Shown here in pieces: positions 52,438-53,410 of a DNA stretch of 53,410 nt. The DNA is taken from contig BEXV01000241.1 of the NCBI GenBank assembly GCA_003118195.1, positions 166,330 through 219,739 on the forward strand, in the 5' to 3' direction. Under the pieces are notes generated by a model that was given only the letters and a program-made list of their open reading frames with translations, was not told where the DNA came from and did no database searches. The translations under genes were made by a program, and so were the position numbers. Positions within the stretch are counted from its first letter, which is position 1. The number at the start of each line of letters is the position of its first letter. Source of the stretch: Hemicentrotus pulcherrimus. Its lineage: Eukaryota; Echinodermata; Echinoidea; Camarodonta; Strongylocentrotidae.

Positions 52438-53410
52438 GATCAAGCAGCTCTCATATGAATGGCTACGGGCGATACTCAAACAATGTTATATTCTGGAGAG
52501 TAATGGGTTAGGGCATGTTTTGAACAAAGAGGTCTTACATAAGTGGGCGAGGTTCGATTAAGAACTTAAACATATGCGCTAGGAACGTAGATGATAATAA
52601 TAATAATAACTGGATTTAAAGGAGGCTCTAGAAATTTAGGATATGTTCAAAATTTATTAATCGTCCATATACAACTCTGTTTACAATGACTTGTTCAAGA
52701 AAATTTGAACAAAGGGATACAGTAGATAACAGATCAAACAAACTTAAAGTGTATTTAAGTAACATTAGGTATGTCAAAAACTGCACAATGAATGATAGCT
52801 GAGCAATTTTACACCACCCTTAGGGATACTAAACATGTTTTTATAGCAAGGGTAAATTCTTTCTATGTTTTAAAGAAGAAGAAAAAGTGGATTAATGGTG
52901 TAACATCCAAAATCATGGACCAAAAAGCCTTTGTTCTGAATGTTATACAAGACGTTGTATTTAGATACTTGACTGATATATACCATACAATCAAGACTGA
53001 TTTATGTAGTAATAGAGGTAGTACATGGTTGTTTAGGGTTTGTTTACTGTTCATAAAGTGTATGGAAAGTGAGAGCTCATTTCTGACTACCAGTATATGC
53101 AATTTAATGTACAAGATAGAAAATAGATTTAATAAAAAATCAGAGCAAAATATTTTTTCTGAAAATTTTGTTCAGGGAATTTTTCTAGTAGGACTTTTTT
53201 GTGCACTTATATTATGGTGTCAAAAAGAGGGAAATGACAAGAAATTCTATTAGAATTTAAACTTTTCTGTAATATTGATGTCAAAACCAAGAACATAGAT
53301 GTACATGTCTGTGAATTACCACAGTTTTTTAGAATGATTTTGAATGTAGCAATTAAAATATCTGTTAACCCTTACTGTACTGGGCTATTTTGAGCACTCT
53401 CTGACTGGGG
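52438..53410. other. Septin 3' flank with an unexplained open frame
   Basis: Expected 3' UTR and beyond. It contains a 153-codon plus-strand frame (52792-53253) bounded by a stop directly before its ATG, with a hydrophobic segment near its end. No domain is recognised and the AATAAA at 53131 lies within it, so it is not called as a gene. Confidence 0.4.
53131..53136 (+). terminator. Candidate septin poly(A) signal
   Basis: AATAAA about 690 bases after the septin stop. In AT-rich sequence this hexamer is common, so support is weak. Confidence 0.25.

Overview
The window is eukaryotic, animal nuclear DNA: AT-rich, intron-rich, full of short DNA transposons and tRNA-derived SINEs, with two small assembly ambiguities and one 135-base N gap. 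The mix of repeats (tRNA-headed SINEs with a shared 3' core, short inverted-repeat elements beginning GGGCCC or ATGCCTCCGC, Harbinger and LINE remains, frequent TACATGTA) and the protein sequences suggest a marine deuterostome invertebrate, most likely an echinoderm such as a sea urchin. That placement is an inference.

Two conserved genes are arranged head to head. On the minus strand, 36970 to 17287, 21 exons with clean GT-AG borders and matching phases encode a 759-residue coiled-coil protein that aligns along its length with SCLT1, a centriole distal-appendage protein needed for ciliogenesis. On the plus strand, 38773 to 52437, ten exons (the first inferred) encode a 437-residue septin of the SEPT6/8/10/11 group. 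It carries Asn where the G3 motif of hydrolysing septins has Asp. The 1.8 kb between the two starts contains a YY1-type AAAATGGCGG box and a palindromic CRE (TGACGTCA) just upstream of SCLT1. Both families act at the cilium base in other animals, so the divergent pairing is worth testing.

Region by region: 1-17286 is gene-poor flank with a 1.03 kb inverted-repeat element, a 30-base near-palindrome, microsatellites, one SINE, a possible decayed MADF-like fragment and a GGGCCC-ended MITE beyond the SCLT1 stop. 17287-36970 is SCLT1; its introns hold SINEs, MITEs, a broken Harbinger transposase, a LINE tail and several partial copies of SCLT1 exon edges. 36971-38772 is the divergent intergenic region. 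38773-52437 is the septin gene; its introns hold a 620-base foldback element, tandem repeats, a SINE-like repeat and a 560-base element containing a tRNA-Leu-like sequence. 52438-53410 is the septin 3' flank, with an unexplained 153-codon open frame.

No bacterial-type operon, CRISPR array, rRNA or intact tRNA gene is visible. The most unusual signals are the small 'echo' copies of exon sequence inside neighbouring introns of both genes, the septin G3 substitution, and the divergent promoter between two ciliary-base genes.
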